The notes beneath the pieces are model-generated. The model did no database searches and was not told the DNA's origin. It saw nothing but the letters and a program-made list of their open reading frames with translations. Below, piece after piece: positions 59,796 through 64,000 of a DNA stretch of 64,000 nucleotides (its first letter is position 1; every line of letters begins with the position of its first letter). This DNA comes from Micromonospora coerulea (GTDB lineage: Bacteria; Actinomycetota; Actinomycetes; Mycobacteriales; Micromonosporaceae), in assembly GCF_016598485.1 (NCBI RefSeq), contig NZ_JAEMUW010000016.1, positions 62,001-126,000 on the forward strand, read 5' to 3'. The position numbers were made by a program, and so were the translations under genes.

Positions 59796-60223
59796 CGCGT
59801 CGGGGTCTCGCCGGTCGACTGCTCGGGTGTCCGGGTCGGCGAGGCGACGAACTTGCCGACCCGGGTCACCAACATCGCCATCTCGTACGCGATCAGGCCG
59901 ACGTCGGCGTCCTCGGTCGCCAGCACCGCCAGGCAGGCGTTGCGCCCGGCCGCCGTGACGAAGAGGAACGAGGACTGCATCTCGATGATCGTCTGCTGCA
60001 CCTGGCCACCGCCGAAGCGTTTGCCCGCGCCCCGGGCCAGGCTCTGGATGCCGGCCGCCATCGCCGCCAGGTGCTCGCCGTCGTCCCGGCTCAGTCCCTT
60101 CGAGGCGGCCATCAGCAGGCCGTCAGTGGAGAGCGCCACGGCGTGTTCCGCCTGCTTCACCCGGCCGACCAGATCGTCCAGCAACCACGTCAGGTCCGCG
60201 CTTGAAGCCGTCTTCTGCGCCAC
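59792..60223 (-). CDS. conservon CvnB-type Roadblock/LC7 protein
   Basis: A 143-residue Roadblock/LC7 protein (DLTWLLDDLVGRVKQAEHAVALSTDGLLMAASKGL). Such proteins serve as dimeric platforms or GTPase-activating partners, in conservons for the CvnD switch. The C-terminal tail is Thr/Pro-rich. The start codon is GTG 60223. It is 93 bp downstream of the kinase-like gene. Confidence 0.92.
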   Translation of the reverse strand: MAQKTASSADLTWLLDDLVGRVKQAEHAVALSTDGLLMAASKGLSRDDGEHLAAMAAGIQSLARGAGKRFGGGQVQQTIIEMQSSFLFVTAAGRNACLAVLATEDADVGLIAYEMAMLVTRVGKFVASPTRTPEQSTGETPTR

Positions 60224-60316
60224 TCGTCGTCCTCTTCTCCCCCGGCTGGTGTCGCCGTTGCTCGTCTGCGCTCCGCCGTACCGGCCGGCACCGGGTGCCG
60301 CCCGGCCGGGTCGTCC

Positions 60317-62875
60317 TCAGGTCGCCGGCTCGTCGCCGGTGTCCGGCCCCGTTCCGCGGGTCGCCCCGCCCAGGAGTCGTGCTGCGTCGGTGCGGCCGCG
60401 CCGAGTTCCGCTCTGGTAGGAGCTCATCATCCGGCGGACCTGCTCCGGCGGACGCATCTCGTCGTCCTCCGGGTCAGCGTCCGACATGGACGGATCGTCA
60501 CGCAGCTCCGGTGCGATGCTCGCCTGCCGGACCCGAACCGGCAGGCCGGAGTCGGTCCGGGCGGGTTCCGAGCCGGCGGCCGGTCCGTCGGCCACCGCCG
60601 CGGCGTGCGTCGGCGTCGGGGCGACGACGCCGTCCCCGAGGGACCGTCCGGCGGTGATCGGCAGGCCGGTAGGGAAGGTGGGGCCGTCCAGCCCCGGCGG
60701 CCCGGTCCGTCGCCTGGTACGAGCCGGCAGCCCCGACTCCGTGACCGGCGACTCGCCCGCCCCGTCCACGTCGGCCTCGTCGCTCTCGTCGGCCTCGTCG
60801 GCCCAAACGCGCACCGGGTCCGGCCGGGTCGGCGGCTCCTCCGACGTCGTCGCCGGACCCTCGGCCTCGGGGGTGGTCGGCTCGGCGAGCGCCACCGGCG
60901 CGCCCGGCTGCTCGCCGGTCGAGGCGGTCCGCCCGGGCGTGCTGTCCGCCGTGCCGCCACCCGCGCCGACCCGAAATCCGCCGGAGCTGATCGGGTCCGG
61001 GCCCTCGTCGGTGACCAGTTCCAGCGGGATCAGCACCACCGCGGTCGTGCCGCCGTACGCGGACTCCTTGAGCTGTACCCGCACGCCGTGCCGCTCGGTG
61101 AGCCGGCTGACCACGTACAGGCCGAGCCGGGCGGCGTTGGCCAGGTTCAGCTCGGACCGGTCGACGATCCGGTGGTTCGCGGCGGCGAGGTCCTCCTCGT
61201 TCATCCCGAGGCCCCGGTCCTCGATCTCGATGGCGAACCCGTTGCCGACCAGTTGGCCACGCACCTCGATGGTGGTGTGCGGAGGCGAGAACGACAGGCC
61301 GTTCTCGATCAGCTCGGCCAGCAGGTGGATAACGTCGCCGACGGCCCGGCCGGCCAGCGACACCGGGCCCAGCGGCAGCACGTTGACGCGGGTGTAGTCC
61401 TCCACCTCGGCCACCGCGCCGCGGACCACGTCGACCATCGGGACGTTGCGGCGCCACGCCCGGCCTGGGGCGGAGCCGGAGAGCACGATCAGGTTCTCCG
61501 CGTTGCGCCGCATCCGGGTGGCGAGGTGGTCGACCCGGAACAGGTCCTCCAGCTCCTCGGCGTCGTGCTCGCGGCGTTCCATCGCGTCGAGCAGGGTCAG
61601 CTGGCGGTGCACCAGCGCCTGGGTACGCCGGGCCAGGCTGAGGAAGACCTCGCGGACGCTGCGGCGCAGCTCGGCCTGCTCGACGGCGGTCCGGATCGCG
61701 GTCTCCTGCACCGCGTTGAAGGCCTTGCCCACCTGACCGATCTCGTCGTCGCCGAACTGCAACGGCGGCGCCTCCCGGGCGACGTCGACCTCCTCGCCCC
61801 GGCCCAGCCGCTCCACGACCCCGGGCAGCCGCTCGTTGGCCAGCCGGAACGCGGCCTCACGCAGCCGTTCGAGCTGCCGGACCAGCGATCGGGCGGTGGT
61901 GATCGACACCACGATGGACGCGATGACGGCGAGCAGGCCGAGGCCGGCCGCCAGCACCATCCGGATGATGACGCCGACCGCGACCGGCGTCGCCCGCTGC
62001 ACCACGTCGTCGCCGCCGGCGAGCACCACCTGACCGGTCTCGCTGAGCGCGGACCCGATCGTGCCCTCCCAGGCGGCGACGGTCACCGGCACCCTGTTGT
62101 GGGCGCTCTGCATGACCCGGCTCTCCAGGTCGGCCAGCCGCACGTACGTCGGACCGGCCAGCATCCGCTCGTAGCGATCCTGGTCGGCGGCCGGGAGCCG
62201 GACGATGGACTGGCCGGCGGTGAATCGTCGGGCACCCACCACCTGGGCGAACTGCGCCTGCTCGGCGGGGGTGATCCGGCCAGCCGCCAGCACGCCGGCG
62301 AGCAGCGCGTCCTCCTGGGACAGCAACTCGCGGGCCCGGTTCAGGCCGATCAGCGCCGCAGTGTCCTCGGCCACCTGCTCGTCGTCGAGGTTGCCCAGCG
62401 CGTCGTAGACCCGGTAGATCCCCTCGATCAGCCCGGTGAAGGCGACACCCGCGCCCGCCCGGTCGATGCTCTTGTTGTCGACCGCGGCCCGGGTCGCGGG
62501 AAGCTCACCCAGCCCGGTGATCAGCTCGTCGATCCGCTGGTGCAGCTTGTCCGCGCCGAAGAGACCGACCTGCCAGTTCCCCGTGGACTTCGCGAACTCC
62601 GTGGTCAACTCGTCGGTGCGCTGCCGGACCTGGGCCAGTTCGGACCGCCGTTCGTCCCCGGAGCGGCCGAGGTAGCTCAGCGACGTCCGGCGCTCAAGCT
62701 GCAACTGGAGCAGCAGCGGCTCGGTGGGGTCGAAGACCCTGCTGTCCAGCGCCTGCACCCCGAGCAGGTTGATCCCGTCCCGTACGGTCACCCACGCGGT
62801 GAAGGACCAGAGCGCGACCAGGGAAGCGAGCAGGGCAACAACCTTGGTACGCAGGTTTGAGCTGCGGAAGCGCAT
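60317..62875 (-). CDS. conservon CvnA-type nitrate/nitrite-sensor histidine-kinase-like protein
   Basis: An 852-residue membrane sensor. A first helix (VVALLASLVALWSFTAWV) and an extracellular NIT-like helical domain (about 40-300) are followed by a second helix (MVLAAGLGLLAVIASIVV) and a HAMP segment. The ATPase domain has N-box ELIENGLSFSPPHT and G-box DRGLGM. I see no clear phosphorylatable H-box, as is usual for CvnA. The C-terminal 200 residues are disordered and rich in Pro, Glu and Asp. It starts the conservon operon. Confidence 0.93.
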   Translation of the reverse strand: MRFRSSNLRTKVVALLASLVALWSFTAWVTVRDGINLLGVQALDSRVFDPTEPLLLQLQLERRTSLSYLGRSGDERRSELAQVRQRTDELTTEFAKSTGNWQVGLFGADKLHQRIDELITGLGELPATRAAVDNKSIDRAGAGVAFTGLIEGIYRVYDALGNLDDEQVAEDTAALIGLNRARELLSQEDALLAGVLAAGRITPAEQAQFAQVVGARRFTAGQSIVRLPAADQDRYERMLAGPTYVRLADLESRVMQSAHNRVPVTVAAWEGTIGSALSETGQVVLAGGDDVVQRATPVAVGVIIRMVLAAGLGLLAVIASIVVSITTARSLVRQLERLREAAFRLANERLPGVVERLGRGEEVDVAREAPPLQFGDDEIGQVGKAFNAVQETAIRTAVEQAELRRSVREVFLSLARRTQALVHRQLTLLDAMERREHDAEELEDLFRVDHLATRMRRNAENLIVLSGSAPGRAWRRNVPMVDVVRGAVAEVEDYTRVNVLPLGPVSLAGRAVGDVIHLLAELIENGLSFSPPHTTIEVRGQLVGNGFAIEIEDRGLGMNEEDLAAANHRIVDRSELNLANAARLGLYVVSRLTERHGVRVQLKESAYGGTTAVVLIPLELVTDEGPDPISSGGFRVGAGGGTADSTPGRTASTGEQPGAPVALAEPTTPEAEGPATTSEEPPTRPDPVRVWADEADESDEADVDGAGESPVTESGLPARTRRRTGPPGLDGPTFPTGLPITAGRSLGDGVVAPTPTHAAAVADGPAAGSEPARTDSGLPVRVRQASIAPELRDDPSMSDADPEDDEMRPPEQVRRMMSSYQSGTRRGRTDAARLLGGATRGTGPDTGDEPAT

Positions 62876-62987
62876 TACACCGTCCCTGGCGTGGCCCGTG
62901 CGGATCGAGAGTCGGCGTGCCGCGACCTACACGCATCGACCCCGGCGCACGCTAGCAGTGTCACGGACGTCACTCAAGCGTTCCTGA

Positions 62988-64000
62988 TCATGACGATAGC
63001 GTCCGGCGGCCGGTCGGCGCCGGCCCGGCCAGCTCGGGCCGGGCGGCGGCGAGATGCTGAGCGGCGACAACGGCCGAGCGGACGATGAGGACCGGAGCGT
63101 AAAGGTCCTTGTCGTGCCACAGTGGTGGGTCGTCCTGCCGGCCGGTCGTCGCGGACAGGTAGGCCACGCCCCGCCGCGCCGACTCGGCCACCCCGGGCCG
63201 CACCGGCCGGCTGACGCCGAGCAGCACGTGCAGCGCGTACGCGGTCTCCTCCCGACTGCCCGACCAGCGGCCCCACGACCCGTCGGCGCGTTGGGTGCCG
63301 ACCACCCAGTCGACGGCCCGGTCCACCGACTCCGCCGCGACGGCGGCCGGCGCGTACCGGTCCAGCGCCATGACCAGGCACGAGGTGGCGTAGTACGGCG
63401 AGGCGTGCCAGCGGTCGCACCAGCGGCCGTCAGGGTGCTGCTGCTCCCGCAGCCAGCGGGCGAGGCGGAGCAGTCGACGGGCCGCGGGATCACCGTCGGC
63501 GGCGCTCCGGCCGGCATGCCAGCCGAGCGCCTCGAGCACGTGCGCGTTGGTGGTGACCGACCGGCCATCCTCCCCCGGCCAGGTGCAGAAGTGACCGTCC
63601 TGCTCGTAGCGGATCAGGCTGGCCGGGTGCACCGGGTGGCCGGCCCGGGCGAGCGCGTACAGCGTGACGGAGGTGGTGTCGGCGTCGGCCGGCAGCCCGG
63701 GTCCGGTCGGCGTGCCCTCCGGCCCGAGCGCCGCGGTCAGCTCGGCGATCAGGCTGGGCGCCGGACGGGCGCGCAGCCCCGCCCGGGCCAGGTTCGCCAG
63801 CACCCAGGACCGCTCGAAGACGGAGATCGGGGTGCAGCAGGGCACCGGCCCGTCGTGCCGCTGGACCGCCTCCTCCAGGTAGGCCACGCTCGGGTCGGTC
63901 GTGCCCCCCGGCTCGCCGAGCCAGGCGGCGGTGGCCGCGGGCGACGCGCCGACCGCGCCCACGACCGGTACGACGTCCGCGCGGTGCCGCGCGGCGGGCC
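62988..64000 (-). CDS. class-II terpene-cyclase/prenyltransferase-like protein (5' end beyond window)
   Basis: The frame is open to base 64000, so the N-terminus is missing; about 337 residues are visible. Features of squalene/diterpene cyclases are present: QW-type repeats (EQQHPDGRWCDRW, TQRADGSWGRW), alpha-barrel helices, and LPADADTTSVTLYALA at the position of the catalytic DxDD motif. Here the third acidic residue is Thr (DADT). The central Asp, the catalytic acid in squalene-hopene cyclases, is retained. Product and activity are unknown. It lies 112 bp upstream of the conservon on the same strand. Confidence 0.8.
   Translation of the reverse strand, partial: PAARHRADVVPVVGAVGASPAATAAWLGEPGGTTDPSVAYLEEAVQRHDGPVPCCTPISVFERSWVLANLARAGLRARPAPSLIAELTAALGPEGTPTGPGLPADADTTSVTLYALARAGHPVHPASLIRYEQDGHFCTWPGEDGRSVTTNAHVLEALGWHAGRSAADGDPAARRLLRLARWLREQQHPDGRWCDRWHASPYYATSCLVMALDRYAPAAVAAESVDRAVDWVVGTQRADGSWGRWSGSREETAYALHVLLGVSRPVRPGVAESARRGVAYLSATTGRQDDPPLWHDKDLYAPVLIVRSAVVAAQHLAAARPELAGPAPTGRRTLSS

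Overview
This is a very GC-rich chromosomal segment of an actinobacterium. The fabG-inhA pair, a coproporphyrin-type ferrochelatase with C-terminal cysteines, a complete four-gene conservon (cvnA-D), DUF3097, an AfsR/SARP-type regulator and many GTG starts all fit. The general style points to Micromonosporaceae (Micromonospora-like); this is an inference, since no rRNA or tRNA gene is present to confirm it.

Layout. 1-9.4 kb: a PucR-family regulator (cut by the window edge), a SpoU RNA methyltransferase, a RibD-like reductase, a thymidylate-kinase-like protein, a GNAT acetyltransferase, a class A penicillin-binding protein, a membrane protein and an SPFH/NfeD pair. 9.4-12.6 kb: a serine hydrolase whose 3' end is invaded by an IS607-type element carrying an intact-looking tnpB and only a 45-codon stump of tnpA. 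12.6-17.9 kb: housekeeping genes (DUF3097, HAD-IIA phosphatase, ferrochelatase, inhA, fabG). 17.9-23.2 kb: two secreted proteins with different putative cell-wall-hydrolase N-termini but a DNA-identical five-blade C-terminal domain, divergent from a large AfsR-like regulator. 23.2-23.7 kb: a probable attenuator with a 17-codon leader peptide followed by a 28-aa membrane peptide. 23.7-29.3 kb: a MoxR/DUF58/VWA operon and PH-domain membrane proteins. 29.3-32.7 kb: PAP2 phosphatase, thioesterase, MBL hydrolase and PfkB kinase. 32.9-38.0 kb: XdhC divergent from a three-subunit molybdenum hydroxylase. 38-41.7 kb: asparagine synthase and aminopeptidase P. 42.0-46.3 kb: two tandem surface proteins with a collagen-like tract inside a Gly/Asn-rich beta-helix, each preceded by a conserved 81-nt leader. 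46.4-51.9 kb: a giant amylase-pullulanase fusion with LacI-type operator sequences. 52-55.6 kb: small accessory genes. 55.9-58.7 kb: aconitase. 58.8-64 kb: a conservon downstream of a class-II terpene-cyclase-like gene.

The most interesting points are the attenuator plus small membrane peptide at 23.3-23.7 kb; the two unrelated neighbouring paralogue pairs that each share a long, essentially identical DNA block (about 0.75 kb and 1.2 kb), suggesting recent duplication or gene conversion of surface-exposed modules; the structured leaders of the beta-helix genes; and the truncated IS607 element whose TnpB guide RNA should read into the gene it interrupted.
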